Source: Leptodontidium sp. MPI-SDFR-AT-0119
Taxonomy: Eukaryota > Ascomycota > Leotiomycetes > Helotiales > Leptodontidiaceae
Assembly: GCA_020726505.1 (NCBI GenBank)
Contig: JAHLEZ010000015.1
Span: 248,001-312,000 of the forward strand
Direction: 5' to 3'
DNA: 64,000 bases
A program made the position numbers and the translations under genes. Under the pieces are notes generated by a model. That model did not search any database. It was not told the DNA's origin and saw only the letters and a program-made list of their open reading frames with translations. Shown here piece after piece: positions 9,502-21,476 of this stretch. Numbering within the stretch: position 1 is the first letter of the stretch; every line of letters begins with the position of its first letter.

Positions 9502-10839
9502 ATGGCTTCTTCTACGGATGGAGTTCTCACCACGCCTGTTGCAAACGCCACCCCTGCCACGTTCTTGGAGTAAGTTTTCTCGATTCTTAAGGGTGAGGTA
9601 TGTTCTAACAACTGCAAAAGCCAACTCGGAGACGAACTGGTCACCATTTACGTCGGCCCCAAACGAAAGGGGTTCACAATCCACAAAGAGATTATCTGCG
9701 AGTCAGATTTCTTCAGGGGTGCTTTCGCCGAAGCTAAAGATGGAAAGATGCACTTGCCTGAAGACAATCCCTACGCCTTTGATCTCTACGCCGAGTGGGC
9801 CTACCGCAAACGTATCCGAGATGGCCACTCCGAGTCGTATTTGCACAGTCTCTATGACTTGTACATTATGGCCGACAAGTTCTGCAACACCAAACTCATG
9901 GACGCGACTATGGATAAGATACAGGATACAGCAAGGAACAATAACTTGCAGGACTCGCTTTTCACGGAGATTCTGGTTGTTCGGGCTTTCGAGAGACCAG
10001 TTTGAAAATGGACTATGCAAATTCCTGGTGCTTATGATGATCCACTGTTTCTTTGGGAGACGGACCAAGATACATTGCAACGGGTCAAAAATCTCCACCG
10101 AATACCTGCAAGAAAATGATCTTCGGTTTGTCCATAAACTTGGAAACAAAGACATGAACATTTTCGTCATGTTTCAGAACAACCTCATCGAGGAGTGTCA
10201 AAGACAAACCGTGAACTACGATCCTCGGAACAGAAATGAAAAGAATAAAAACGATAGATGTCTCTTCCACATCCACTCCGACGATGAGAATTGTCGTGAA
10301 AAGATCGTCACCAAGACCAACAATTCTGGATTCGTTTTCGACATGAGTACTAACGACGGTCCGGGAGTTGGAGAACTAGGCACTAAGTCAGAGCCGGGTG
10401 CAAAGGCTTACAAAATCAACAAATTCTTTTCAAAGAATCAAAATTGGACGGGCATGGAAAGACAAGAAGATTGGATCCTGACTCATGATACAAGAGAGGA
10501 GTGTCTGTACGTCTCCAACGCAGCAGATGAGCCGATTGTCCAATTTCCCGCAAAGTGTGTTCTATGCATAGAGTTTTGCGAGACAAGCTCCAAGATAGCC
10601 ATTCAGACGATGGCTCCTTACGATGACTTGAAAGACTTGGAAAATTTCTATTGTGAGTTCCAAGACAGCAATTTGGCCGGCAGGTTCTTCCTAGAGCTTA
10701 AAGCATTGCACGCTGGCGTTACAAGGAAAAGCAGAACTAGGTGAGTAGTATTCTAAAAATTCTCTGATGTAGTTATGGGCTGACTAAAGTTTCTAGCGAC
10801 GAGATGGATACTATCTTTGAAAATGTTTTGGACCTCTAG
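9502..10839 (+). pseudogene. BTB/POZ protein, copy c, frameshifted, with an extra C-terminal domain
   Basis: Exon 1 is 9502-9569, followed by a 51-nt intron (9570-9620). The BTB frame reads 'LVTIYVGPKRKGFTIHKEII', 'MHLPEDNPYAFDLYAEWAYR' and 'IMADKFCNTKLMD', and stops at TGA 10003-10005. From about 10006 a different frame stays open to 10740, and a 56-nt intron (10741-10796) joins it to a last exon ending with TAG 10837-10839. That frame carries the family motif 'CLFHIHSDDENC'. Unlike any other copy it then continues for about 170 residues, with alternating strands such as 'CLYVSNAADEPIVQF' and 'SSKIAIQTMAP' and a final helix 'LAGRFFLELKAL', which could be a PH-like fold. An intron or a second frameshift between the two halves is possible, so the 3' half may still be expressed. 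Confidence 0.65.
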
Positions 10840-11767
10840 TGGAAGTGGAGTGTCTCTGGGGCTTGCTAGGGATTTGAGAGGAATGGAAAACATGCCAGAT
10901 GTACGATAAACAACACTGGACATCAATCGGGGCGGATCTCAATGGATAACTGAGGAGATCGTAACATGAAGAAGCTGAGAGATGCACGGGTCTTATCGAG
11001 TCGAGTAGATTGAGGGCCGGTTTCTGACAAAACAAACAAAAGCATTTACGCAAATGATATCAACGAGGTTGAGAGAACCTGCCACTAAAATGCCATTGGC
11101 AATCCAAACCAAAAAATGGCTCCCATAAGCTTCTGGAAAGTAGAAATGAAAGGCACCTTCTCATCACAACCGAACAGACCCAGTGAAACCTCAAGGGCAG
11201 ATCATTTGTTGACTCACGTGACCGATCTCGCTTACCTCAAATCAACCCCTCAACTTCCACCTCCTGTACACCGTGGTATTAAGTGGACGATTGAAGCGAC
11301 ACCCCCAAATGTACCCGAGCCAGAAATTTTGAAGCAACACATGATGGAATTAAATAGAGAAAAGTTGCAGAGACTTTAAAAGTAATTCGAAGTAATTTGC
11401 AAAGAGGAATACTCAGATTAATTATGTGATGTTGTGTAATTCAAGACGTAAACGGCTAACTTTAGTGTTTTTGTATGTATGCCTCGATCGCCCATTTAAT
11501 ACCACTCCGTACAGCACCTCATCTCGTCTAAAAGGGCATCCCAATCCGGAGTCCCAATCCGAAATCCTCCCAGCAACCTTTGCATTCGGCCGCTAGTATT
11601 CAAAATAAATCTCTGACCCCAACACGGGAATTGAAGCATCCGCTCAAGATTCCCTGAAGTGGAGAACTGCGAACAAGACGTCGGTAGAGGTACGCATCCT
11701 ATCTCTCGAGGTTTCCGAGACGTATTAACGCAACAACAACAGATTTCAAAGGGGAACCCGGCCATAC
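10840..11767. other. intergenic between BTB copies c and d
   Basis: About 930 bases. An 87-codon ATG ORF at 11116-11379 has no domain that I know and no clear promoter context, so I leave it uncalled. Confidence 0.35.
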
Positions 11768-12432
11768 ATGCTGCAGGCAACACCCAAAGCATATCTCCCG
11801 TAAGTTCTCAGCACATCAAAAGCCCATCAACATCTATCCCAAGCATCGAAAGTCAACAAAGGCCCCTTCTCTGCAAATTAAAGTGCTGAGTTTGTCGGAG
11901 AGTAACTTCGATTCACGTTCCAAAACCCCACTCACAGAAAAAGCAAGCTCAGCTTATAGTGCTGTAGCTTTCTTAGCAGAGTTCGTCACGATCTATGTCG
12001 GACCCAAACGCAAGGAATTCGTTCTCCACAAGGGGCTCCTGTGCGATAGCTCAGATTTCTTCGACAGGGCATTCAATTCCGACTCCCAAGAGGGTAAAGA
12101 GGTGAGATCAGTCTCGTTCTCATTCTGTTTTCTTCATCCTTTGTCTTGAGACTCTTGACTGCAGAATCGCCAGGAGACGAGTCTGTCTCGAAAGCTTTCG
12201 GCTTTCTCCATGTGAACTGAACTGTTCGATTTATATCGAAACAATTCTAATGCGTCGATTGGGGACCAAGTATCTTGCCGCAGACAGCCCCGACACATTC
12301 TCTCTCGTCGTCAATTGGCGCTACCGATCAACAATCGACCGCGGCAATAGTCAGAGTCACCTCTTAAGGGTATTATTGGTGATAAGAATATGGGGGCGCG
12401 GGCGCTGTGGGAGTTGTCTAATTCTAATCTAA
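11768..12432 (+). pseudogene. BTB/POZ protein, copy d (truncated relic)
   Basis: A family-type first exon is visible (ATG 11768, 32 nt, then GTAAGT at 11800). The BTB start reappears only about 165 bases later as 'EFVTIYVGPKRKEFVLHKGL' and 'SDFFDRAFNSDS'. The frame is lost at about 12105. The next homologous piece, 'YLAADSPDTFSLVVNWRYRS', appears at about 12262 in another frame after roughly 150 unrelated bases. The copy ends at a stop at 12430-12432 with no helical region and no C-terminal motif. It is the most decayed copy of the array. Confidence 0.75.
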
Positions 12433-13907
12433 GGATAATTTCGAGGTGTTGAGATTTTATTTGGTTTGCTATGAAGAGAGCAAGAGAGAGCGCAGTGGCT
12501 GATGAAGAAAACAACGGAAGGAAGGGCAGGTTACTGGCACCTGAGAGGAGGGATAGGAGAGGAGAGAAATAGATGCGGATTTCCGAGGGGGTTTTTTTTA
12601 ATATTTTTTTTGGTCGTCGCTATAACTTCGTAAGGCTGGTTGGGAATGTTGTGCTGAAATGGCTGCTGGGGATAAGATGAGATGGCTTTTGTTCATGATA
12701 GAGTTGACGAGGAGGGTTAGTTTTCGTAAGGAAGGGTTGTGTTGTTAGAGACTACGGGAGGGAGATTTCAGCTTTGATGCGTGAGGACAGGACTTGAAAG
12801 TAGATCCAGAGCTTTTTTTAATGTCAGCGTATCAAGCGTCGCTTCGCAACTTCGCATATAAACAATGAAGCGATTAGGAATGCTGCGAAGCTATCTCCAG
12901 AATTTGGAATAGGGGAATAGAAAGTGCAGCTGAGATAAGGCTTACAGGCTGTATGTCGTCCGGAGGGAAGCAAGCCATCTCACATTCTCTCAAACCAAAC
13001 CAGACAATGTTCGGCAAACGCTAGAAGTCACCCAGTACGTCAAAACAACACGATACTCCGGAAGCAGACTCAACTCGACAAGACTTCACGAAAGAAAATC
13101 ACAGTTTAGGACATGAAGTTTCGGTTCCCAGATCCAGAAAAGGAGGGAAAAGAGGGAAAAGAGGACTCGTCAAAACTAATTTCATTTCACAAAATCCATA
13201 CCTTCAACACCAATCCATGCAACGCCACGCCACCACACGCCACAGCAGAGCATACCACGCTATAGAAAACAGTATCCTCCCATCCCGTCCCCATCCTGAT
13301 TCACTTCCCTTGCATCGCCCGCCCCTCGCTCCCCTCCAAAGCCCCGTGTCACCTCACGACGCACAAGCTCAACAAATAGCCATAGCCAACTGGGTATCGA
13401 ATATCCACTCCACTCCCATGTCCTATCTTGCCCTCCCCCCTTTCCATCCAGTCCCCCTATCCCCTCCCCCTCCTCCTTTCCACCCGCGCCTCCAACCAAC
13501 CCTTCTATATCCATCCCACCGCCATCCAACCCATCCAAATGCCATCATGAAAGTCATATCCGCAAGTAAGGCCTCGCACGCAATCCATTTCCTTCCCATC
13601 CTGTTCATTTAAAACTCATCGCTCGCTCGCCCGCCCGACCAAAAGCAACCCATCTTAGCCCATCCCAAAGCCAAGCGAAGCCCGAATTCTATGTTCGTAG
13701 AGGAAGAAGAGAATAATAAAAAAAAGGAGAATAAAGTGGCGTAGTATAAGTGTCTTGTAGTGTATTCCAGTAATCCATCTCTCATGCCGCCCTCACGTGA
13801 CACCCATCCATCCGCCCCATCACCAGCACGATTTCAATGTCCCAAAATAATGTGAAGGCATTCAAATAGACCTTGAACCTGTTCTTCGGTGTAAAAATTC
13901 GCTTCGA
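12433..13907. other. intergenic, includes probable 3' UTR of the cyclin gene
   Basis: About 1.5 kb without a supported gene. The part 13290-13540 is strongly C-rich on the + strand (low complexity) and gives long but unconvincing ORFs in several frames. The end near 13800 probably holds the 3' UTR of the minus-strand cyclin. Confidence 0.4.
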
Positions 13908-15436
13908 TCAAGGTGATGCCGGAGCGGAGCTATTATCGTCGGGATACGCCATATCAAGGGGTATCTGGCCTTGGCGCTGCGCAATAACTTCTCGAGCATA
14001 AAATTCAACAAGCATGGTGCCGTAGGCTTCTAGTTCCTCTACAGGGACCGAGAGGCGGAAATCATTTAGGAGGAGGAATTGGAGTTCGAGGTGATTGAGT
14101 TCAGGGAGAGGAAGGCCGCCGACCTGTAGGATGTTAGGCATTGTCTTGGTTTATTTTCTTTGTTCTTGAATATAAAACGGAGAGAGGAGAAATTTTCGGG
14201 AGAGGGCAGCAGGGGGAGCAAACACACCTTCGCATATCTAGAATTCGTATAAAACACATCCGAGAAAAACTTGCTGGCGCAAGTAACTCCTGCAATGACC
14301 AGACGGTGGATATTGAAGCTATCGACCACAAAGAAATGGGAGAGCGGAAAGGCCGAGACAGTGGGGCTATGTTCGGGTGGTGGTGCGTGCGAGTACTGGG
14401 CTCTTTCGAGATCAGCTGTCATCTCTGGAACGCTCCTCGATGTTGTTGCTGGTGGACTGTCCGCTAGATCTGATCCTTCTGCTGAGTATCCGGATGACGG
14501 TGGAGAGCTTTCCTGGTCAACCGTATCTCTGTTCAAGGCTTGGATTGTCCCTGCATTGACCCGCTCTGTCATGCGGTCGAAGTATACCAACAGACTGAGG
14601 AAAACCTCGTAGGTCGTCGGACAATATTTATGTATGCGGCTCAAATAGCTCAAAATGGTAATGCTCGGTACGTTCTTCCCATGGAAAGCCAAAACGCTGG
14701 AAGAATATCCTGTCAAGTTAACCGTATCTCCAGTGGGAAGCGGCCGGTTCAGCGTATCATGCTGCCGGTCATTCGTAGTTGTGATCTTGGTAAGAAGCCC
14801 TGCTACCATCTCAATGATATCCGTTATGGGCATCCCACTAATCTCGTACTTCAAGGTCGGATCATCTGCTGTCCGTAACCGCCCCGATTGCCCTCTATAC
14901 GACAGGAACTCATCGGTAGCAAAACTCTGGATATGCGCCAAGTCCCGGACTTTGATGGTATTCCCTCCATATCTCTTGACGTCGTCTAGGGACCTGGTAG
15001 ATCTCTGAATGGGCGAGTGTGAGGACAACAGTGGGGAGTTATGTTCGAGCTTCGGCTTGGTCTCTGTTGGGGACCTGTTATATGGTGCTGAGGAATCTGG
15101 GAAGTCTCTCTGACTTGTGAACCTCTGCTTTGCATGTGAACGCGGGGGACTGGAGCTCCGCGGAGGAGAAGGTGGTTCGGTCTTCGTCGCGCGATCTGAT
15201 GTGTCCTCGACAATCTGCTGAGGGAGAGCTCTGGCGGATGAACTCGGGGGAGGTGTCCCAGCAGCTACGGAGGTAGGTTGATGGCGGGGAGAGGGAGGAG
15301 GTTCGACTCTGGATCGGGAATGTTGGCGATAGGGTGATTCTGCTGGAGATCGCTGTTGACCAGACCCAGCTACCATCGTATGGCCGTGGTGGTAGCGCGA
15401 GGAGTCTGATACAAAATCACTGATCACCTCGGCCAT
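13908..15436 (-). CDS. PHO80/PREG-type cyclin (PHO85-family CDK partner)
   Basis: Exon 1 is 15436..14228 and exon 2 is 14123..13908, separated by a 104-nt intron (14124-14227, GTGTGT..CTACAG); total 474 aa. The frame is open further 5', but the first ATG in it is 15436. Residues 1 to about 160 are Ser/Pro-rich and probably disordered. The cyclin box covers roughly 200-460, with 'VPSITILSYLSRIHKYCPTT', 'LVYFDRMTE' and 'FNIHRLVIAGVTCASKFFSD'. Across the splice, 'SRYAKVGGLPLPELNHLELQ' is highly diagnostic of PHO80-type cyclins. These bind a PHO85-like kinase and, in yeast and Neurospora (PREG), restrain the phosphate-starvation response. A PHO84-like transporter occurs at 51 kb in the same window. 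Confidence 0.88.
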
Positions 15437-17110
15437 ATCAGCCTGCTGTGCGTATGAACGGCGTGAAGTACTGGCAGAAAGATGATTAGTCTGGAGCTGG
15501 CGACGGCATGCGTGCAGGCGATCTGCCACGAAAGAACGATTTGCGTAGAGAAATGAAGTGAGGTCAGAAGAAAGAGGGCAGCTGTCAGAAACGTGGAGGG
15601 GCGTGGCTGGAGATTGTTTGTGGAAGGTGAACTCGAGATCAATCAGTAGTCACCATGATTTGTCGAGGCTGGCTCAGGCTCAGACTTGCGCAAACCACTG
15701 ACGGCGTTTACACCAGAAACCGGATCGGGTTCACTTGACAACAGAGAGAAGAGCAGAGCAGAGCAGAGCAGCAGAGGGAGATGCAGTCCTTAACCTTCAA
15801 TAGCCGTTGTCTTCTGCGCAGCCTCATGGGGGATTGAGGGATGGAGGATGTCGAATCGCGTGAATTACTTCATAGTCGTGGGGGTGCACCGGCCGAGCGA
15901 AGCTTATCGGGGAATCGCAGGCAGACAGAGAGAAGAGCGGAGAGAAAATGCGGGAGAGAAGCTTACCTGCAGCATTCCTAGAATTATAGAAACAAGAGAT
16001 CAGGGGCCGATGGAACTGCTGGAGACGCGCAGGTCGAGTCTCTGCTGTGGTTGTCGATATCGAGGTGGTGGTGTAAAAAGTGGTGATGTTCAGATTGTTG
16101 GATCTGGCTGGAGTGAAGTGGAGTGGAGTGAGGCGCTGGCGTAACAAAAGGTAGTAGTAGCGCGATCCAGGGTCCAGCAGGTTAAGCACGTTGAGGCGAG
16201 GCGAGGTGAGGCGAGGTGAGGTGAGGCGATGATGGAAGGGAAATCCAGGTCAGGTAATAAGGTGAGGAGGAGGTATGACGACGAGGAGCGCGAATCAGCG
16301 GTGGATCCAAGCCGGAGTGGCGAATAGATAGCAGTTGATTGATGAGCGATCTGTGAGATGTGAAACAAGAAACGTAGTCTGTTCCAGCCGGATTCGAAAT
16401 ACTTGAAGTTTGTAGTTATGAACCAAAACATACATAGACTTATAAATAACTACCCAGTTGGATCAACGAAACCTCAGCAATTTAACTAACCTAGGCATTA
16501 TTCTTATTTCGGACAATCACGATCTTCCATTGCCTGCTTCTGCTTCTCTGCCCTAGTCCACCTTTTGGCAGAACTCACATTTTGGTATGATTATGATTGG
16601 ACCAAACCCATCAGGGACCACAGCGGCTTCGATTCGAGCCGTTGCATTTCCGCCAACAGCCTCTCTGGACATCACCACGAGGGAACCAGGGACAGTAGAA
16701 AAAGAGGAGCCCGGCCAGCCCAGCCAGCCGAACGAACGGGATCAAAGCAGGCAAGCAAAGCAAAGCAATGCAACTCCGATCCTGTGTCACCGATAATTAT
16801 AATATAATATGATCCGTGCCGATACTAACCTCTTCTTACCTATGTACTCCTCCTACCCATCACAATTACGGAAGAGAGGCTTGATATGACGCTGGTGTGT
16901 GTATTTTGCTTTTTCTATTCAGACATGCTTGACTCTCTGGTAAGATCTCCCTGCATCCCTTCCATGCTCACCGCTGCCCTCACAGCAAGACACAAGACGT
17001 CAAAAGGTAGTTGCTGCTGTTGACCGCCATTGCAGCCCTGCAAATGAGAACCCTAAGGTAGGCGTGCCAGAACACCATGCCATTATTGCTCCGTTCTATT
17101 GTACATCTGC
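15437..17110. other. long 5' leader/promoter of the cyclin gene and intergenic
   Basis: About 1.7 kb without a supported gene. It contains short purine-rich repeats (gcaga-type near 15755-15775, GAGGY-type near 16192-16230). ORFs here are low-complexity. Regulatory cyclin genes often have long leaders, but I cannot place a transcription start. Confidence 0.35.
16192..16230 (+). repeat. short degenerate pentamer repeat (ggcga/ggtga)
   Basis: About eight consecutive pentamers alternate between ggcga and ggtga, within the upstream region of the minus-strand cyclin gene. Confidence 0.8.
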
Positions 17111-18073
17111 TTATTGGTGACGAACGGCATAATTCGTATCTGGCAGATACAAGTGCCTGTTTGCACCCTTCGCCGTCAAGACCACCATTCTGATAACACC
17201 ACCCGAGCTTCCATCCCACTTCATCGCCTCTTGTAATGCGCCCTTGACGAAACCAACCGCGGCCTCCTCATCCATACCCTCTTTCCAGTTGGCGTCGCAG
17301 TATCCGTAGATGTAGGTCGATCCTGATCCGCCGATAGCATAGGCCTGCTTGTGTAACGATCCTCCCAATGGTATCGAGTAGACCTGACCTCCGTGTCGCT
17401 CATCCCAACCTGCAATGATCAAGCCAGCACTGTCGCCCATTAGCCCTTGCAAACAACAGCTGCGTTGCTCAATCCTCACCTCAATCTGTCCTTGTTCTCG
17501 TAGCACAACTCCTGAAACATCGCCGCCGCCGTTTGCGTAGTTGGCTGCCTGCCATTCTGAACACCGTACATTCCCAACTGATAGTGGACGATATCCGCAA
17601 CAGCCTGCGTGTCTGCTGCAGAACCTGAGCGACAGCACCAGATGGTATCGTGGACTTGTGTAAGCTTGTCGGTAACTCGGTTTGCGATGTATGATCCGGT
17701 CGTGGTTCTACTGTCCGCACCTGTGATTCCACCATCATCAGCTTCCTTTTCCAAGTTCAGATAGCCTTCACGGAGAACGAACCAAGAATAACACCGTCCT
17801 TGAAGTTGATCGCCATGCTGATTCGTGTTAGTCCGGAGGTTGGGATTGTTGACATCAAGCTTGAGCTTACATCGACGTTCCGAGGCTGTGAAGAATGTTA
17901 GTACTGATCTGTAAAATGGAAATAGAGCTTCATACTTGACCTCGCCCTTCTTCAAACGGTCCATGTCAACGTGGATACCATCTGATGGAGCTCTTGTTAG
18001 CTGTTGTATCTGGAGGAGCGCTCCTTGGTTTCGAATTACCTTCACCCAGGTTTCCTGAAGTACCGAACTCCAT
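17111..18073 (-). CDS. PRE3: proteasome subunit beta type-1 (caspase-like active site)
   Basis: There are six exons on the minus strand: 18073..18040, 17981..17936, 17885..17871, 17817..17783, 17720..17480 and 17429..17111, with introns of 50-62 nt. Every junction keeps frame; the total is 690 nt and 229 aa. A propeptide of 29 residues ends in Gly before the catalytic Thr30 (Thr1 of the mature chain). Mature Asp17 ('GADSRTTTG') and Lys33 ('VTDK') fall at the expected spacing. '[20 protein letters not shown]', '[20 protein letters not shown]' and '[15 protein letters not shown]' are the standard beta1 signatures. It is an essential 20S core subunit cleaving after acidic residues. Exon 3 is only 15 nt, so automated models may miss it. 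Confidence 0.97.
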
Positions 18074-18680
18074 CTTGAATATGCGGGTATCTTGTGAGAA
18101 ACAGAAAGAATTGTGAAGTTGGATTGTAGAGGTTGGTTGACGAGAAACTTGCTGTTGTAGGGAAGCTTTGGGAGCTCCAGGTTCCAAACAGACGCGCAGC
18201 TCAGGGCAAGCGCGAGGCTGTTGGTCACGTGGCAGGTGGCTAGCGCTCTTTGGTTCCTTGCATTAGAGCTGTCAGGCTATCAGGGACTTCAAGATAATTG
18301 CATGTCCTATACATGGGATTTGACATTAAATAGTTTAACTGAACTTTTGAGCTCTTGGGTGGGCTAATAGAAGTCCACCAAAGATTTCTCATCTTTCACT
18401 TTCTCTCCCTCCAGGGAACGTCTCCTAGTGCAAGTTCAAGGGATATCTTCCAATGCTGAACCAATCTAAACATACACAAGCATTCAAGCCGATTGCTTTC
18501 AAATCCACCTGAAGAGTGCGGACTTCCCAATTCCTTGACTCCATGCTATGAAAAATGCCAATTCTCACCCCCCAAAGTATACAATGCCGTCCTTCTTCCT
18601 TCTACTTCTCAACCTCCTCTCGTCAACCTATCCCAATTGATTAGCATTAATCCACTCCCAAAAAGCTCACAAGAAACCAC
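18074..18680. other. intergenic between PRE3 and ERV2-like genes
   Basis: This stretch holds the PRE3 promoter and the 3' flank of the sulfhydryl oxidase gene (both genes on the minus strand). A reading frame is open upstream of the PRE3 ATG, but the family start is at 18073. Nothing else is seen. Confidence 0.4.
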
Positions 18681-19317
18681 TCACCCCTCCTTCTCTAACT
18701 CTAACTGCGTAAAGCTATCCTTCCCCTTCTCCGGCTTATCCTCCGCACACCCACAATCATAAAAGTCCCCAATATTCGAGCAATCAAAGATCTCCTTCTT
18801 CAGCCTCTTATTAACCTCGTTGTGCACATGGCACGCCCACGCCGCAGCCGTAGACCTCGTCGCTACCTGCGGTGGGTACTTCTTTAATATCTTCTGGAAA
18901 TGCCGCGCGCAGTCTCCGCAGGGGTACAGACGTGCGAAGAGGTGGATGTAGGATTTCAAAGCCGCGCTGTCGTCTTCGGTAGGCTTGTCGGGGAACTTGG
19001 CCATCATTGTGTGGAGGACTTTCCAGGCTGCGTGGCCGAGTTCTGCTCTTCAGGGTAGATAGTCAGTATAAGCACCTGGATCTTTCTGGAGGTAGGGGAA
19101 GGTACTTCAAGGTGGCATTCTCGAGCTTTGGAGCTTTGGCCTCGGTGTGTAGTAATCCTTCATCGACGTGTCCGCTCAGAGGCTCTGCATATGAGGGACG
19201 GAAATCGGCACTTCGTCCTCCTTCTGGTATTCCGCGGAAGAAGGATATAAAGAATATCCCCAGGAAAGCAGACACGCCGAGGATCATCAGCAGAGTGATA
19301 TGCTGCCGGCGAGGCAT
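18681..19317 (-). CDS. ERV2: FAD-linked sulfhydryl oxidase, Erv2/ALR type
   Basis: Exon 1 is 19317..19106 and exon 2 is 19047..18681, with a 58-nt intron (19048-19105, branch CTGAC); 192 aa. An N-terminal membrane segment 'LLMILGVSAFLGIFFISFF' points to the ER, as in Erv2 rather than mitochondrial Erv1. The Erv fold starts at 'ELGHAAWKVLHT'. The redox pair is C114-x2-C117 in 'YPCGDCARHF', and 'WACHVHNEVNKRL' is the FAD-binding His/Asn helix. A C-terminal shuttle Cys cluster follows in 'FDCSNIGDFYDCGC'. The enzyme forms disulfides with O2 as acceptor and feeds oxidative folding of secreted proteins. It is divergent from the aminotransferase at 19926. Confidence 0.93.
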
Positions 19318-19925
19318 GTTGAGGGCGGAGCGGATAGGAGCGGATAGTGAGTGCCGGAGGCAGTTAGTTGGTTGATCTTGAGGCTATCTGGCTGTTCTGC
19401 TCTGATTCCGTCTTCCTAGTTACGCCGTGGCAATTGACTGATGCTGACTTCGGCGATGTTGTGGATTACTGCAATAAAGCGAGTGAAGAATAGAAGTCTC
19501 TGCGACAAAGAAGTGGTCAATCAGAGACTATGGAAGTAATCATTCCATTCTCAACTGCGCGATCAGATCTCCAATTGTAAATTGCCTGATTTGTCGTTTC
19601 ATTGCCTCGAATAAAAGACACCAGCCCGACCTGACGCATGTTCCCCTCGTTGACCTGCCCTGCCCGACAACCCTGTCGCCGCTGTCTATCTGCAGCAGTG
19701 CAGCCAGGGGTCGTACAAGACGCCAGGCTATGGCATCCCTGTACCCCGCCCCTCCGATCCCGCACACTTCGGAGCCTTGAAAGTCCAAAAAGTTTACTCA
19801 AGCTGACTGACGCCCGTCTACACCACGCACGCTCTGACTCTTTAAATACTCTCTCTACTCGCTCCTCTCTCCTCTCTCTACACCCCCCTCACTCTTTACA
19901 ACCTTCACTTCCTCTTCACGCAAAT
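19318..19925. promoter_or_regulatory. divergent promoter region (ERV2-like / aminotransferase)
   Basis: These 608 bases lie between two outward-facing genes. A pyrimidine-rich stretch at about 19848-19915, just before the aminotransferase ATG, is typical of the core promoter/start region of strongly expressed fungal genes. No clear binding motif is identified. Confidence 0.5.
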
Positions 19926-21476
19926 ATGGCATTCCCCCCACCACCCGTGAACACCATTGACTGGAGTGACATTGGATTCCGTGTCCGCGAAGGTAAACAG
20001 AGGACCCCGCCCTCGCCCCTCGTTTCACACCTCCGGTACTTCTACTCTACTAACACGCAAAAGTCAATGGCCACATCGAATCCCACTACAGCGTCAAGAC
20101 CGGCGTCTGGTCCAAACCCGAATTCATAACAGACCCCTTCCTCCGTCTCCATGGCATGGCACCCGCCCTCAACTACGGGCAACAAGCCTACGAGGGAATG
20201 AAAGCCTTCCGCTCTCCCACCAATGAAATCACCATCTTCCGCCCAAACCGAAATGCTTCCCGCCTCGCACACTCCGCGCAGATGGTCTCTATCCCTCCAG
20301 TTCCGGAATCCATCTTCTCCGAATGCGTACACGCCGCCGTCTCCTTGAACGCTGCCTATGTTCCCCCACATGAGACCGGCGCTGCTATGTATATTCGCCC
20401 GTTGATCTTTGGCTCAAGTGCACAATTGGGATTGAACCCACCTGAGGAATACACCTTCTGCGTATACGTGCTCCCAGTCGGTGTTTACCACGGTGTACAC
20501 CCAGTAAAGGCACTCATCCTCGAAGATTTCGACCGGGCGGCACCAGATGGAACGGGTAGCGCAAAAGTTGGAGGCAACTACGCACCAGTTCTGAAGTGGA
20601 GTGACAAGGCTCGAAACGAGGGATATGGAATCACATTGCACTTGGACAGCAAGACCCGGTCTGAAATCGACGAGTTCTCTACGAGTGGATTTATTGGCGT
20701 GAAGGGAACCGGGGATGATATTACGCTTGTTACGCCCGATAGCAAGTGTGTTATTTCGAGTGTCACTTCAGATTCTTGTCTGGAGATTGCGAGGAGTTTT
20801 GGATGGAAGACGGAAACACGTTCTGTGAGTTTTCCCACTCGCCACTAGGGCTTACCCTACCTTTTACCTAGCCTCCAGGGTATTTCAGGAGCCAATATTT
20901 AGCCTGGATTTCCTGGAGGAGTTGAGGATCATTGCCGTATTGCTTGTCCCGAGCGGGATATCGGAAGCTGAGTCACGTCCTCGCACGAAAGTGGGCAATG
21001 GCAAGGATTACGACCCAGCAAAAGTCGTATTCAAGTCCAGATATTGGAAAGGAACGAAAGTCGACCATTATCCAAGCTAATACTTCTGACAGATCAAATA
21101 CGAAGAACTTTCCAGCTTCTCCGAAGTCCTAGCTGCCGGTACTGCAGCAGCTCTCGTTCCCATCAAGTAAATCCCCGACCTCCAAACTACCCCAACTATT
21201 CCATCAAAGACAAGAAAAGAAACACCCAATCTAACACCCTCTAGATCCATAACCCGCAACTCCCGTTCCGAAACATCCTCCTATATCGCTGAGGACTCAG
21301 AAGAGCCCGGCCCAGTTTGCCTCAAGCTCCTCACGACATTGAAAGGCATCCAAGCAGGCAAGATCAAGGATACATTCGGCTGGAACAGCAAGGTCGAGGC
21401 GGTCGATATCAAGAAGTACACGACAGGCGAGCAGACGAATGGAACGAATGGTGGGAGTGTAGATAAACTACCTTAA
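19926..21476 (+). CDS. branched-chain amino acid aminotransferase (class IV, PLP)
   Basis: Four exons (19926-19992, 20064-20824, 21093-21166, 21245-21476) total 1134 nt and 377 aa. The introns are 71, 268 and 78 nt. Class IV fold features are 'LNYGQQAYEGMKAFR', 'FRPNRNASRLAHSAQMVSIP', 'YIRPLIFGSSAQLGL', the PLP lysine K190 in 'GSAKVGGNYAP', 'EIDEFSTSGFIGVKG' and 'EVLAAGTAAALVPIKS'. 'SEEPGPVCLKLLTTLKGIQ' closes the domain. It catalyses transamination of Leu/Ile/Val with 2-oxoglutarate. There is no mitochondrial presequence (start 'MAFPPPPVNTIDW'), so it is probably cytosolic. The second intron is unusually long for this window. Fungi also use this subfamily beside specialised-metabolite genes, but none are seen here. 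Confidence 0.92.

Noticed and set aside
9332..9990. 5' part of the long frame starting at 9332
   Set aside because: It is out of frame with the BTB exon and contains no family sequence until about 10006; only the 3' part of that frame is meaningful.
11116..11379. 87-codon ATG ORF between BTB copies c and d
   Set aside because: No recognisable domain and no independent evidence; left as part of the intergenic stretch.
13217..13612. Pro/His-rich ORFs in the C-rich stretch
   Set aside because: Low-complexity composition explains them.
15824..16189. 121-codon minus-strand ORF upstream of the cyclin
   Set aside because: Low complexity, overlaps the pentamer repeat, no domain.
17481..17738. Alternate-frame ORF within PRE3
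   Set aside because: Shadow of exon 5, which matches the beta1 subunit in the other frame.
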